Shown here: one piece after another, positions 1 to 9,807 of the stretch
Layout: each line of letters starts with the position of its first letter
Numbering within the stretch: position 1 is the stretch's first letter
NCBI RefSeq assembly: GCF_022229015.1
Contig: NZ_JAKKFF010000094.1
Coordinates: 1-64,000 of the forward strand
From: Micromonospora foliorum
Lineage (GTDB): Bacteria > Actinomycetota > Actinomycetes > Mycobacteriales > Micromonosporaceae
Length of the DNA stretch: 64,000 nucleotides
Reading direction: 5' to 3'
The notes under the pieces: generated by a model
What the model was told of the DNA's origin: nothing
The model's input: only the letters and a program-made list of their open reading frames with translations
The model's database searches: none
Made by a program: the position numbers and the translations under genes

Positions 1-22
1 CCTGCCAGCCATGGCTGGCAGG
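1..22. terminator. 22-bp perfect palindrome, possible terminator hairpin
   Basis: The first 22 bases form a perfect inverted repeat: CCTGCCAGCCA followed directly by its complement. It lies 32 bp past the stop codon of the VWA gene (minus strand), where a terminator is expected. No T-run is seen, but actinobacterial terminators often lack one. It could also be a cruciform or an operator for a gene outside the window. Confidence 0.4.
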
Positions 23-54
23 CCGCGACACCTACGCGCCGGCCAGGGGGAGCG

Positions 55-1845
55 TCAGAAGCTGCTGACCAGCTTCACGAACGCCTCGTCGATCTTTGCG
101 GGATCGGTGGCGTCGAAGGCCTTGCCCGACGACGCCTTCGCGATCCGGTCCAGGGTGGCGAAGTCCGACTCCCGGTCGAAGGCGATGCAGAACACCTTCA
201 CCGGACGTTGCGGGTCCAGGGCGACCTCGTCGAGCAACCGGGCCAGGTCATTGTCCCGGCTGTACTCGTTCTTGCCGTCGGTCAGCACCACGATCGCGTT
301 GATCCGCTGCGGGTCGTACCGGTCGAGCAGTTCTCGGTGTGCGGCCCGGACCGTCGCGTAGAGCGCGGTGCCGCCCTCGACGTGCAGGGCGGCGATCTTG
401 CTGTTGATCCGCTTCTGGTCGAACCCGCCGAGCGGCACCTCCTCCCGGTAGGGGCTCTTCGGCCGCTGCTGCGTCTCCGAGGAGAACGACCAGAGCCCCA
501 CCCGGTCTTCGGCGTTGAGCAGCGCGAGGCCCTTGCCCGCCGCCGCCGAGGCGACCTGGAAACGGGTACGGGTGCCGACCTTCGCCTGCATCGACCCCGA
601 GGTGTCCAGGGCGATCAGGATGTTGGCCTTCTTGCGGAGCGTGCTCCAGCCGTCCAGCATCGCGCCGACCACCTCCGGGTCCGGGGGCTCGAAGTAGTTC
701 AGCCCGCCGGTGGGCTCGGCGCCGACGCTGGCGAGCAGCTCCGCCGAGGCGCGGCGCTCGTGGTCCCGGAAGCCGAGGCGGGCGAAGCTCTCCTGCTGGT
801 CGCCTTCGGTCAGAAACTTCTGGAAGTCGGTCGCCGCCGCGCGCTGCCGCTCATCGGCGGAGGGCAGCACCACAAACGGGTGGTCCAGGTTGAACGTGCC
901 CTCCCTGGGATGGACGGCGACCAGCGGGACGTTCGGCCGGCGGCCCCGCTCCTGCCCGTCCTGCCGAGGGCTCAGCGCACCCGTGTTGTAGAGGTCCACC
1001 AGCTCCTCCTGCAGGACGATGGCGCTCATGTCGTCCGTGCTGCCCGCCCCGCCGGCCAGGTCCGCCTCGGCGAGGCTGCGCAGCAGGTCCACCGAGTCGT
1101 CGCTGTAGTGCGACACGTTGGCCTCGATCCGGCGGACGAACTGGGTGACCGCGGGGTTGGACAGGTCGGACCGGGTCAGGTCGCTGGCCCGTTGCACCGC
1201 CGCGTAGTAGGTGGCGATGGTCGCCGCCAACCCGGAGGTGGACAGGTTCGGGTTGTCCTTGCCGAAGGTGAAGCGGCCCCACTCCGGTTTGCCGAAGTCC
1301 GCCCACCCGTCCCGCCCGGAGAGGCCCAGGATCTCTCCCCAGCCCAGCGACCCGCGCTGGCGTACCAGCTCGGCCTTGGGCTGCGGCATCGCGATCACCA
1401 GCGGACTGTTGGCGATCGACGGGTACTGGTCCGGGGTCTGCAGCTTCCGCCCGGCGGCTTCGTCGAGCAGCCGGAGCTGGCCGGTCCACAGGCTCGACGT
1501 CGGCAGCCAGACCTGTGGTTGCGGCAGGCCGGTGTGGGTCCAGCCGGTGGCCAGCGCCTCCGTGGCCTTGCCCGAGTTCAACGCGCTGACGTGCACCTGG
1601 GCGCAGCCGCCGCCATCGATCGACCGGTCGCTGCGGTTGTAGCGCTCGGCCAGGTCGACAAGCAGAGCCGCCTTCTCCGTGGAGGAGTTGACCTGGAGGG
1701 TGACGGCGCAGTCGGTGCGGGCCCCCCCGTTGCCCGCTTCGCGCTGCCGGACGAACACGAACGCCCCGGCGATGACCACCAGCCCGGCGGTGACGGCGGC
1801 GGTGTACGGCAACCACTGCCGCGTACGACTTGCGGTTGGGGCCAT
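55..1845 (-). CDS. Membrane-anchored VWA-domain protein with a solute-binding-like N-terminal half
   Basis: Protein of 596 residues. A short basic N-terminus is followed by one hydrophobic segment (about residues 14-34), so most of the protein should lie outside the membrane. Residues about 45-370 resemble an extracellular solute-binding fold. Residues about 405-596 form a von Willebrand factor A domain with the metal-ion-dependent adhesion motif DTSGSM near residue 415 and a later TDGKNE segment. The start ATG has a good ribosome site (GAGGAGGAC). It follows the Ser/Thr kinase gene on the same strand with an 84-bp gap, so the two probably form an operon and the VWA protein may be part of a kinase-linked surface signalling unit. 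The substrate or partner cannot be read from the sequence. Confidence 0.8.
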   Translation of the reverse strand: MAPTASRTRQWLPYTAAVTAGLVVIAGAFVFVRQREAGNGGARTDCAVTLQVNSSTEKAALLVDLAERYNRSDRSIDGGGCAQVHVSALNSGKATEALATGWTHTGLPQPQVWLPTSSLWTGQLRLLDEAAGRKLQTPDQYPSIANSPLVIAMPQPKAELVRQRGSLGWGEILGLSGRDGWADFGKPEWGRFTFGKDNPNLSTSGLAATIATYYAAVQRASDLTRSDLSNPAVTQFVRRIEANVSHYSDDSVDLLRSLAEADLAGGAGSTDDMSAIVLQEELVDLYNTGALSPRQDGQERGRRPNVPLVAVHPREGTFNLDHPFVVLPSADERQRAAATDFQKFLTEGDQQESFARLGFRDHERRASAELLASVGAEPTGGLNYFEPPDPEVVGAMLDGWSTLRKKANILIALDTSGSMQAKVGTRTRFQVASAAAGKGLALLNAEDRVGLWSFSSETQQRPKSPYREEVPLGGFDQKRINSKIAALHVEGGTALYATVRAAHRELLDRYDPQRINAIVVLTDGKNEYSRDNDLARLLDEVALDPQRPVKVFCIAFDRESDFATLDRIAKASSGKAFDATDPAKIDEAFVKLVSSF

Positions 1846-1929
1846 CGGGACGTCCTCCTCGGCGGGCGGCTGGTGGCAGTCAACCTATCGATCCGGCGCC
1901 ACTCGGCGACCCCGACCCCAACGCACCGC

Positions 1930-3210
1930 TCACTCGCCGTCGGACCGTCTCCCGATCGCCGTCGCGACCAGCAGTCGAACCAGGTAGACCACGACGAAGG
2001 CGACCGCCCCGACCGCAGCGGCCGGGCCGACCGCGCTCGACGCGACGTAGCCGGCGGCGGCGCCGACCGATCCGAGGAAGAGCGCGGTCGAGATGCCCCA
2101 GGCGTCAAGGGCCTCACCACGCAGCCGCCGCCACGCGCCGCCACCTCCAGCGCGAACGCCGGGCTCCGTCACCTGCAGGTGCGCCGGCTGCGACTGCAGG
2201 TGCGCCGGCTGGGTCGGCCGGGCCTGGGTCGGCACCGTCGGCCGGGTCGGTGTCTGGGTTGGACGCGGCTGCGGTGCCGTCGGCGTGACCGGGGGGAGCG
2301 GGTGGTTCGGTGTCGGCGCGCCCGCGGTCTCGTTGCCCACCTCGAGCAGGCTCTCCCGACGTAGCGGCTCGGTGACCCTGCCGTCCTGCCGGAGCAGCCG
2401 CACCAGCACGCGCTCGGCAGCCGGCCGGTCCGCCGGATCCTTGGCCAGGCACTCCCGGATCAGCTCGTCGAGCACGGGAGGCAACGCCGGAAGGTCGGGG
2501 GCATCGTGCAGCACCCGGTGCATCACCGCGAAGAGTGAGTCATTGCCGAAGGGCGGCCGACCACCGGCGGCGAAGGCGATCGTGGCGGCCCAGGCGAAGA
2601 TGTCACAGGGTGGACCGATCGCGTCGTTGCGGAACCGCTCGGGCGCCATGTACGCGGTGGTCCCCATGACCCGGCTGGACGCGGTCTCGGTGTTGCCCAA
2701 CGCCCGCGCGATGCCGAAGTCGATCACCCGGGGACCGTCCTCGCCCAGCACCACATTGTCCGGCTTCAGGTCGCAGTGCACGACCCCGGCACTGTGGATC
2801 GCGGCGAGCGCGGTGACGGTGCCGACCGCGAGCCGGTGCAGGGCGTTACCGGTCACCGGGCCCCGCTCGCGGACGTGCCGGTGCAGGGTCAGGCCCTCGA
2901 TGAACTCACTGACCACGTAGGGCCGCTCGCCGTCCACCTCGGCGAAGAGCACCTGCGCGGTGCAGAACGGGGCCACCCGGCGGGCGGCGGCGATCTCCTT
3001 CACGAACTGTGACCGCGCCCGTGGATCACTCAGATCGACGTTGACCATCTTGACCGCGACCCGGTCACCGGCGTCGTCCTCACCGAGGTAGACGACCCCC
3101 TGCCCACCCGCGCCCAGTCGGCCGACCAGCCGATACGGGCCGGCGGTGACCGGGTCGTGCGTCCACAGTTTCGCCAACCCCGGCACCGGCGGGCCGGCCA
3201 GTTCTGACAT
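1930..3210 (-). CDS. Serine/threonine protein kinase (Hanks type) with C-terminal membrane segments
   Basis: Protein of 426 residues from the ATG at 3210; an upstream in-frame ATG exists, but MSELAG leads directly into the kinase domain. The glycine-rich loop GRLGAGGQGVVYLG lies at about 24-37, the catalytic loop HCDLKPDN near 147, the metal-binding DFG near 166 and an APE near 188, so catalysis should be intact. A Pro/Thr-rich linker (about 290-370) connects to two hydrophobic stretches at the C-terminus (about 378-420). This is the usual actinobacterial layout of a cytosolic kinase tethered to the membrane, but without an obvious extracellular sensor. The VWA protein encoded next is a plausible partner or substrate (inference). 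Confidence 0.88.
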   Translation of the reverse strand: MSELAGPPVPGLAKLWTHDPVTAGPYRLVGRLGAGGQGVVYLGEDDAGDRVAVKMVNVDLSDPRARSQFVKEIAAARRVAPFCTAQVLFAEVDGERPYVVSEFIEGLTLHRHVRERGPVTGNALHRLAVGTVTALAAIHSAGVVHCDLKPDNVVLGEDGPRVIDFGIARALGNTETASSRVMGTTAYMAPERFRNDAIGPPCDIFAWAATIAFAAGGRPPFGNDSLFAVMHRVLHDAPDLPALPPVLDELIRECLAKDPADRPAAERVLVRLLRQDGRVTEPLRRESLLEVGNETAGAPTPNHPLPPVTPTAPQPRPTQTPTRPTVPTQARPTQPAHLQSQPAHLQVTEPGVRAGGGGAWRRLRGEALDAWGISTALFLGSVGAAAGYVASSAVGPAAAVGAVAFVVVYLVRLLVATAIGRRSDGE

Positions 3211-3439
3211 CCCGACTCCATCAGCGTCGTGCCCGGCCACCGGCGGCGCAGGACACGGCCATCGTGCCATGTCCGCCGTCGGCGACCGAGGACGCTCGAC
3301 CATGGGTTGCGGTCGAAGGTGACGTGACGCCTGCGGCGTCCTCGTTCGGCGGGCTGGAGGTCAGCCGTCGCCCGTGTACGCAGACGTGTTGATGGGACGG
3401 TGCGTTGTCGAGCTCGATGGTCGACCCGGGCGCCCGTCG

Positions 3440-5452
3440 TCAGAACCGTGCGCGGTTCAAGGCCTTCTGGAGTGCGGCGATGGTCGCGTAACCCCAGATC
3501 CCATCGACTGACAGTCCCGCAGCAATCATGGTGTTGAGGTGTCGCTGCAGGGCCTTGATCGTGCCCGGTCCCATCCCACCGTCCACGGCGAGTCCGGCAT
3601 TGCTCCAGTTGTTCAGATGGCTTTGCAGGGCGCGGATCGAGGCAGGCCCCCATTGTCCGTCGACAGTGGTGCCGAGGGCGCGCTGGGTGGCCCGAATGGT
3701 TCCCGGTCCGAAATCCCCATCGACGGCCAGGAGTGCGCCCTCGTCGTAGTAGGCCTGGTAGGCAGCCTCGGTGCCGGGACCCCAGAGACCGTCAGCGGTG
3801 ACACCGAGTCGGCCCTGTAGCCAGCGGACACCGGTGTCCGTGCTCGGACCCCAGAAGCCATCGACCACCAGGGCCGGGGAATAGCCCATGTTGTTGACAG
3901 CTCGCTGTTGGGAGGCCGTGGACCGCACGGACGACATGCCGCCGCCGGGAGCGCTGCCGTTGATCTGAGCCTGGTACGCGACCTCCGTATTCGGGCCCCA
4001 CAGTCCGTCGGCCGTGACGCCGAGTCGACCCTGTAGCCAGCGCACACCGGCGTCTGTCTTGGGCCCCCAGAACCCGTCCACGACCAGGGCCGGCGAGTAG
4101 CCCGCGTCGTTGACCGCCTTCTGCTGGGCAGCAACCGTGCGTACGGACGTCATTCCGCCGCCCATGCCACCGCTGCTCGGCGGAGGGTCGGTCATCCCGG
4201 GAACGTCGTCCGAAACCATGCCGGCCTGAACCCAGGTCCGGAGTTGGGAGCCGGGGCATGCGGTCGAGTTGCCCGAGAGCCCACCATGCCAGGTTTTGGC
4301 GAGGGTCTTGCCGCTCAGCGCGTTGGCGCGATCGTAGATAGACCGGATCGAGCGGAGCACGGCCGGTGTGACGTCACCGTCGGAGCCGATGAAGCACACG
4401 CCGAGGTGCGTGACGTTGTGCCCGCTCGCGTGAGCGCCCTCGACCTCCCAACCGCGGCCCTCGTAGACCCGGCCGGCCACATCGACCAGAAAGTTGTACC
4501 CGATGTCCGACCAGCCGTTGCTGTCCATGTGGTAGTTCTGAATCTGCCGCGGTGTCGTCGCGCTCGTTCCCGCCGAATAGTGGACCGTGAATCCCGTACG
4601 TGTCGTGATGGGGACCCGCGTGACCGCGACGGGAGGCCGCGCTCCCCATTGAGCGCGCAGGATGGTGTTCAGAGGCGCCGGAGGGCTCGGCGGGATCGGC
4701 GGCGGCTCCAGCGAGCCGTTCGTAACGTACTGGTAGAGCGCTATTCCGGGGCATTCGGTCGTGGCCAGATCCCGGTGTCCCCTGATTCGTGGTCCCGCCT
4801 TGCCGACCAGCCGCAGGTGGCCGATGAGGTTTCGGATGGCGGCCAGCATCGCGGCGCTCGGCTGGTCGTCGGAACCCCAGGGCAACGACGTCGAGCCGAT
4901 GAGGCTCATGATGGCGTAGTAGTCCTGGTTCGCCCCCTTGGTTTCTGTGTCGTTGGCCGCCGAACGGATTCCCATACCGCGACCTTCGAAAATCACGCCA
5001 TGTTGGCAGACGACGAAGTTGTATGCGATATCGCTCCCCTCGCCCTCCATGCCCTTGTCCTGTATCTCGCGCATCTGCCCGAAGCAGTCGTTGTGATTGG
5101 CGGCCGGATCCCACCCGTCGGTGTTGCCCTTGTAATGGATGGCGACGCCTCCCTGCCAGGGCATCCAGGTATACGTCTGATCCGGCTGCGGCGGCTTCGC
5201 TCCCCACTGGGCGCGAGAAACTATCTGGACGGCAGCGGCCGCCGTTGTGGCGGCTACACGTGTCGCTGGGGCCGACCGTGCGCTCGCCGGTGACGTAGGC
5301 AGAAAAGCAGAGACGGCGGCGGCGGTGCCGCCGATGAGTGCGATACGGCGAGTTATCGGCAGGATCGACGTCGGAGAAGCCGTCGACGATTCGTGATCGG
5401 TGGGAGCGGGTAGCGCCATCTCGTCGCGCTCCGCGGAACGACCATCAGCCAT
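3440..5452 (-). CDS. Secreted two-domain PGRP N-acetylmuramoyl-L-alanine amidase with peptidoglycan-binding repeats
   Basis: Protein of 670 residues. The ATG at 5452 is chosen because AGGGGG lies just upstream and it leads to an arginine-containing signal sequence (RRIALIGGTAAAVSAFLP). Two peptidoglycan-recognition/amidase_2 domains follow (about 75-255 and 262-417). Both open with an RAQWG motif and keep an IHY or VHY histidine and a late Cys in TECPG or TACPG, the usual zinc ligands. The last 240 residues are peptidoglycan_binding_1-type repeats with VDGxWGPxT motifs; two of them (around 3780-3900 and 4010-4130) are nearly identical at DNA level. The enzyme should cut the amide between MurNAc and the stem peptide outside the cell. 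Two catalytic domains in one chain are unusual. Confidence 0.85.
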   Translation of the reverse strand: MADGRSAERDEMALPAPTDHESSTASPTSILPITRRIALIGGTAAAVSAFLPTSPASARSAPATRVAATTAAAAVQIVSRAQWGAKPPQPDQTYTWMPWQGGVAIHYKGNTDGWDPAANHNDCFGQMREIQDKGMEGEGSDIAYNFVVCQHGVIFEGRGMGIRSAANDTETKGANQDYYAIMSLIGSTSLPWGSDDQPSAAMLAAIRNLIGHLRLVGKAGPRIRGHRDLATTECPGIALYQYVTNGSLEPPPIPPSPPAPLNTILRAQWGARPPVAVTRVPITTRTGFTVHYSAGTSATTPRQIQNYHMDSNGWSDIGYNFLVDVAGRVYEGRGWEVEGAHASGHNVTHLGVCFIGSDGDVTPAVLRSIRSIYDRANALSGKTLAKTWHGGLSGNSTACPGSQLRTWVQAGMVSDDVPGMTDPPPSSGGMGGGMTSVRTVAAQQKAVNDAGYSPALVVDGFWGPKTDAGVRWLQGRLGVTADGLWGPNTEVAYQAQINGSAPGGGMSSVRSTASQQRAVNNMGYSPALVVDGFWGPSTDTGVRWLQGRLGVTADGLWGPGTEAAYQAYYDEGALLAVDGDFGPGTIRATQRALGTTVDGQWGPASIRALQSHLNNWSNAGLAVDGGMGPGTIKALQRHLNTMIAAGLSVDGIWGYATIAALQKALNRARF

Positions 5453-5533
5453 AATTGGGCCCCCTAGAGTGGTACCTGAGCGGAAAGCGTGGTGGCCCAT
5501 GTCGTTGCAACACGGGCCACCTTCAGGCGCAGG

Positions 5534-6010
5534 TCAGGTGCCCACGCTGACCCATTCAGAGCAGCTCTCAGGGAAGATGCTGTTGCTCGGGTAGTTACCC
5601 GAGCAGGCGCGGAACACCACCGACTTGAGGGTGACGCCCGGCTGGCTCTCGGGGAACGACTTGTTCATGTAGCGGTGGCCGCCGTAATAGCCGGCGGTGT
5701 GCCAGATCCTTCCCTGGCGGATGATCGCCCCGTTGGGGCTCACCTCGTCGTCGAAGAACCGCCAGTCGATGACGACGGGATAACCGTCCTCCCAGGTGTC
5801 CTCGATACGGAACCACTCCCCGTGCGGGGCGAAGCACGCATAGGCGTTGGCGCTGCTGTTCGTGCAGACCCAGTCCACGAGCGGGCCGGGGCCGATCTCG
5901 TCGGTGGCGAGCTGCTTCCCATCGGCGGCGGCAGCCGGAGTTGCGGTAGCGACGACGGCGACGGCTGTGGTGAGCAACGTGGCCACAACATTTCGTAGCT
6001 TTCGGCCCAT
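5534..6010 (-). CDS. Small secreted protein of unknown function
   Basis: Protein of 158 residues with a clear Sec signal peptide (MGRKLRN, then a hydrophobic core, ending TPAAAA near residue 28) and a strong ribosome site GGGAGGAA before the ATG. The mature part is rich in aromatic residues and has four cysteines in two pairs (WVCTNSSANAYAC and RACSGN...SC), suggesting two disulphides. I do not recognise a family. It sits 81 bp upstream of the PGRP amidase on the same strand and may be co-expressed with it. Confidence 0.7.
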   Translation of the reverse strand: MGRKLRNVVATLLTTAVAVVATATPAAAADGKQLATDEIGPGPLVDWVCTNSSANAYACFAPHGEWFRIEDTWEDGYPVVIDWRFFDDEVSPNGAIIRQGRIWHTAGYYGGHRYMNKSFPESQPGVTLKSVVFRACSGNYPSNSIFPESCSEWVSVGT

Positions 6011-6257
6011 TGTTGTTCCTCCCGTGATGTGTCGGCACCCGATCGATCCATCCGAACGTCGGCCTGAGTGCCGTCAGGTCGACGGGAATGATTCGAGCAC
6101 GGTGGGAGGGATCGTCAGTGGTCGCTGGGTGTACGGATCTGTACGAACCAGTACGGTCGGCGGGCGTCCACTGTTCGTACACGTTCGTAGACGCTGGCCG
6201 TGCCGCCGATACCTGCGCGGCCGGCGTCGCGGTTGTCTGGTCCGCTGACGGGAAAGC

Positions 6258-8879
6258 TCACCAACTCGCGATGGCGGGCGGACCTGGGACGGGGCCGGTG
6301 TCCTCGGGAATTGTCCGCGTAGCCGTTGCCTCGTCCCGAAGCCGGTTGGCAAGCACGATGTCTCCAGCCATGCGGTGTGCTTCGGCCAGGGTGTCGAGGC
6401 CGGTAGCCAGCCAGGTCGGCGAGCCGACCTGGCGCCACAGCTTGACGGCGGACTCGGCTCGGCGTCGGGCCAGGGTCGGCCGGCCGGCCGCGAGTTGTGC
6501 GGCCGCGAGCGCGTTCAGCACCGCGGCCTCACCCCAAAGGTTGCCGAACTCGCGGTAGGTCCAGAGGCTTCGCGCGAGTAATCGGCGTCCTTCCGCGTGT
6601 GCACCCTGTCGTACCAAAAGGTCTCCGAGCCAACAGGTCGCGTGTGTGGCGGTGAGCCTGTCCCCGAGGTCTTCGCTGATCGAGACGGCCTGCCGGAAAC
6701 AGGTGGCCGCGACCGGATAGTCACCGAGCAATCGGTGAGCCTGTCCCAGGGCCCGCAGGGCCTGCGCTTCGCCGGGGCGGTAGTTGGCGGTTCGGCTCAA
6801 CCGTAGGCATTCCTCGAACCGGTTCCTGGCGGCCTCGACGCGGCCCTGCTCGAGGTCGATGACGCCGATGCCGTTGGTCGCGTAGACGAGGCAGTTGATG
6901 TTGCCTGTCGCGCGGGCGAGGGCGGCGGCTTGCTCGAAGTGTCGCACCGCTGTCGCGTACTGGCCGAGCAGCCGGTGGACGTACGCCAGCCCGGCCGTTG
7001 CGCTGGCCCGGTAGGCGGGGCCCAGGCCGTCGGCGAGCAGGAGGGCCTGCTCGAAGTGGTACAGCGCCTCCGGGTAGCGATCGAGGATGGTGGTGAGTTC
7101 GCCCAGGCACCGGTGAAGTTTGGCGGCGCTGCGACGATCACCTGAGTGCAGGGCCGCCTTGAGTGCCCGGCCCTGGAGTCGTTCCCAGTCACCGAAATGG
7201 GTGCCGACCTGGAAGAACGTCGTCAACGAAGTGGCGAGCCCGGCGGCGGGCGCGACCTCGGTGGCGTCCAGCGCCTGCTGAACCACCGCGATGAGGAATC
7301 TGCGTTCGTCGTTGAACCAGACCACTGGGTCGACGAGAAGCTGATCGGCGTCCGAGGCTGGCAGCCGCCAGGACATCAGTTCTGTCTGCGTGATGCCGTG
7401 GAAGTCGGCGCTGAGGATGTTCGCGGCAAGGTCGGCGAGGTACACGCTGGCACCGAGAAGGCGGCCGAGCGCCGCCGCCCGGATCTCCCGCGAGATCTCC
7501 CGTTCCGCCCTCTCCCGACCGAGCAGCCGCACCAGGTCGTGCAGCCCGTAGCGGATACCGGTGGCACCGATGGGACCGACCTCGGCCAGATGTACCTCGA
7601 CCAGGTCATCGAGAATGGCCTCCGCGTGGGGCAGGCTGGTGTCCAGCAGCGCGGCCAGGGCCCATCCGGCGAAGTCCGGTCCGGGCAGCAGACTGAGCAG
7701 TTGCAGAGACTGCTGTGCCGTTGCGGACATTCCTCGGTAGGTCAGTTCGAGGCTGGCCCGTACGGCAACGTCGCCGACGGCCAACTCGTCGAGTCTGCGC
7801 TGCTCGTCGGCGAGTGCTCGGGCGACCTTGGCCAGCGGCCAGTGGGGTCGGGAGGCGAGGCGGGCTCCGGCCACCCACACCGCGAGCGGCAGGCCGCCGC
7901 AGGTCTCCACGATGAACCGGGCCGCCTCTGACTCGGCGGTGGTGCGGCCCCGACCCAACATTTCGCGCAGCAACGCGAGCCCTGCCGTGGAGTCGAGGAT
8001 GTTCAGCGGTAGGCGCCGGCTGCTCAGATCCGCGAGCGTGCTCCGGCTGGTGACGATGGCGGCGCACCGTCTGCCGCTCGGCAGCAGATTGCTGACCTGC
8101 CGTGTCGTCAACGCGTTGTCCAGGATGATGAGCATCTCGCGCTGCGCCAGCAAGGTGCGGTAGAGGTGGATCCTGCTGGTCAGGTCAGGGGGCATCGCGC
8201 TGCTTCGTACGCCGACCGCACGTAGGAAAGCTTCCAGGACCGTGAAGGGATCGGCTGGATCATCGCCGAAGCCCTGTAGATCGATGTAGAGCTGGCCATC
8301 CGGAAACCGGGGGGCGAGCCGGTGCCCGAGACGTACCGCGAGTGCCGTCTTGCCGACCCCAGCCGGTCCGGTGACCAGCAGGGTCACCGGGGCCGTGGCA
8401 TCCGGGTCGAGCAGCCGGAGGGCCTCGGCCACCTCCTCGTCCCGTCCGACAAACGGCGACACCACCGGTGGTAGCAGGAAGGGGGCGCTCTGCCGTCCGG
8501 GTGAGCCGTCCAGGCGGTGCCTGACGTATTCCTCGGAACCCGGCGGTGCACCCGACGGGTCCGGAGCCGGTCCGGGTACGGCCCCTGCCGCCGCCGGTTG
8601 ATCGCACTGGACCAGCGCACGGCGTGCGTCGATCCATTCCTGCACTACCGCTGCGTCGCTACCGCACGCCCGCACCAGGGCGGCCACAATTTCCTCGGAC
8701 GGCAGCGAGAGCCGGTTGAGCGCGCTCGCGATGGTGCTGGCCGGCAACTGATCGCCGGCACGCCGGGCCTTCCGTTCCAGCGTCCGGTACGAGAGCCCAG
8801 ACGCGGACTTCAGTGCGCGCAGCCGGGCGACGAACTCAGCTGCGGTCCGCACCGCACCAGGAGGTTGCGGTGTCGACAC
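6258..8879 (-). CDS. XRE-type HTH / NB-ARC / TPR transcriptional regulator (AfsR-like architecture)
   Basis: Protein of about 873 residues from a GTG at 8879, with AAGG about 10 nt upstream; a GTG at 8888 is an alternative. Residues 10-85 form the helical DNA-binding-type domain common in actinobacterial STAND regulators (LRALKSASGLSYRTLERKAR). The NB-ARC NTPase follows with Walker A GPAGVGKT (about 168), Walker B LIILDN (about 250), TSR (about 265) and CGGLPLAV (about 328). From about 520 to 820 run TPR repeats with alternating ...A.YHFEQAL... helices. Such STAND proteins act as ATP-driven switches in regulation. The reading frame stays open much further upstream, but that extension lies antisense to the cyclase and ThDP genes and is not coding. 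It is divergent from the cyclase gene. Confidence 0.85.
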   Translation of the reverse strand: MSTPQPPGAVRTAAEFVARLRALKSASGLSYRTLERKARRAGDQLPASTIASALNRLSLPSEEIVAALVRACGSDAAVVQEWIDARRALVQCDQPAAAGAVPGPAPDPSGAPPGSEEYVRHRLDGSPGRQSAPFLLPPVVSPFVGRDEEVAEALRLLDPDATAPVTLLVTGPAGVGKTALAVRLGHRLAPRFPDGQLYIDLQGFGDDPADPFTVLEAFLRAVGVRSSAMPPDLTSRIHLYRTLLAQREMLIILDNALTTRQVSNLLPSGRRCAAIVTSRSTLADLSSRRLPLNILDSTAGLALLREMLGRGRTTAESEAARFIVETCGGLPLAVWVAGARLASRPHWPLAKVARALADEQRRLDELAVGDVAVRASLELTYRGMSATAQQSLQLLSLLPGPDFAGWALAALLDTSLPHAEAILDDLVEVHLAEVGPIGATGIRYGLHDLVRLLGRERAEREISREIRAAALGRLLGASVYLADLAANILSADFHGITQTELMSWRLPASDADQLLVDPVVWFNDERRFLIAVVQQALDATEVAPAAGLATSLTTFFQVGTHFGDWERLQGRALKAALHSGDRRSAAKLHRCLGELTTILDRYPEALYHFEQALLLADGLGPAYRASATAGLAYVHRLLGQYATAVRHFEQAAALARATGNINCLVYATNGIGVIDLEQGRVEAARNRFEECLRLSRTANYRPGEAQALRALGQAHRLLGDYPVAATCFRQAVSISEDLGDRLTATHATCWLGDLLVRQGAHAEGRRLLARSLWTYREFGNLWGEAAVLNALAAAQLAAGRPTLARRRAESAVKLWRQVGSPTWLATGLDTLAEAHRMAGDIVLANRLRDEATATRTIPEDTGPVPGPPAIASW

Positions 8880-9032
8880 AGACCGCACCTTACCAATGCA
8901 TGTCGCTACGGTTCGATGTTCGGCCCGCCCGAGCCCGTCTGGCCGGTCCGGGAACCGCGGGGTGGGCAGCGCCGCTGACACACGCAGTTCGAGAGTCCAT
9001 CGTGGCCTGTGAATGCGGTGTACCGTCGCCGC

Positions 9033-9794
9033 ATGACGGTGCTGCAGGAGTTTGTCGCCGCTCTTTCCAGCGGCCGGATCCAGGTTGTCGACCTCACCGC
9101 TCCACTCTCGGACCAAACCCCGATCCTGGGTCTGCCCGAGCAGTTCGGCCAGACCTGGCCGTTCCGGCTCAGCGAGATCAGCCGGTACGACGACCGCGGT
9201 CCGGCCTGGTACTGGAACAACTTCTCCACCGGCGAGCACACCGGCACCCACTTCGACGCCCCCGTGCACTGGGTTACCGGGCAGCAGGGCGCGGACGTGT
9301 CGCAGGTGCCGGTGGGCCAGTTGATCGCCCCGGCGGTGGTGATCGACCACGCCGCCGACGCCGCCGACAACCCGGACTTCCTGCTGGAGGTCGAGCACAT
9401 CAAGGCGTGGGAGGCGGAACACGGCCCCCTGCCCACCGGGGGCTGGCTGCTCTACCGCACCGGCTGGGACGCGTACGGCGACGACCCGGAGCGGTACGCC
9501 AACGCCGGGCACACCCCGGGCATCTCCGTCGAGTGCGCCCGCTGGCTGGCCGAGGAGTCGCCGATCCAGGGCGTCGGGGTGGAGACGGTCGGGACCGACG
9601 CGGGCGCCGCGCACTCGTTCGACCCGCCGTTCCCGTGCCACTCGTTCCTGCTCGGCCAGGACAAGTACGGCCTGACCCAGCTCCGTAACCTGGCGCAGTT
9701 GCCGGCGACCGGCGCGGTGGTGATCGCCGGACCGCTGCCGATCGTCTCCGGGTCCGGCAGCCCGTGCCGGGTCCTCGCGCTTGTCGAACGGTAG
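9033..9794 (+). CDS. Cyclase-family metallohydrolase (kynurenine formamidase / isatin hydrolase-like)
   Basis: Protein of 253 residues. The ATG at 9033 starts MTVLQEF; a longer in-frame start adds only a basic tail. The family signature HxGTHxDxPxH is present as HTGTHFDAPVHW (about 74-85), whose His and Asp residues bind the catalytic metal. The family hydrolyses cyclic or formyl amides and imides (isatin, N-formylkynurenine and similar). The gene ends 13 bp before the ThDP enzyme gene, so the two are almost certainly one operon and may act in sequence on an aromatic or 2-oxo substrate; the substrate itself is not evident. Confidence 0.82.
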   Translation: MTVLQEFVAALSSGRIQVVDLTAPLSDQTPILGLPEQFGQTWPFRLSEISRYDDRGPAWYWNNFSTGEHTGTHFDAPVHWVTGQQGADVSQVPVGQLIAPAVVIDHAADAADNPDFLLEVEHIKAWEAEHGPLPTGGWLLYRTGWDAYGDDPERYANAGHTPGISVECARWLAEESPIQGVGVETVGTDAGAAHSFDPPFPCHSFLLGQDKYGLTQLRNLAQLPATGAVVIAGPLPIVSGSGSPCRVLALVER

Positions 9795-9807
9795 GACCGG
9801 GCCACCG

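Noticed and set aside
208-2364. Very long plus-strand open frame (718 codons) across the VWA and kinase genes
   Set aside because: It is antisense to two well-supported genes, has the Arg/Gly/Val-rich composition of a shadow frame and no ribosome site.
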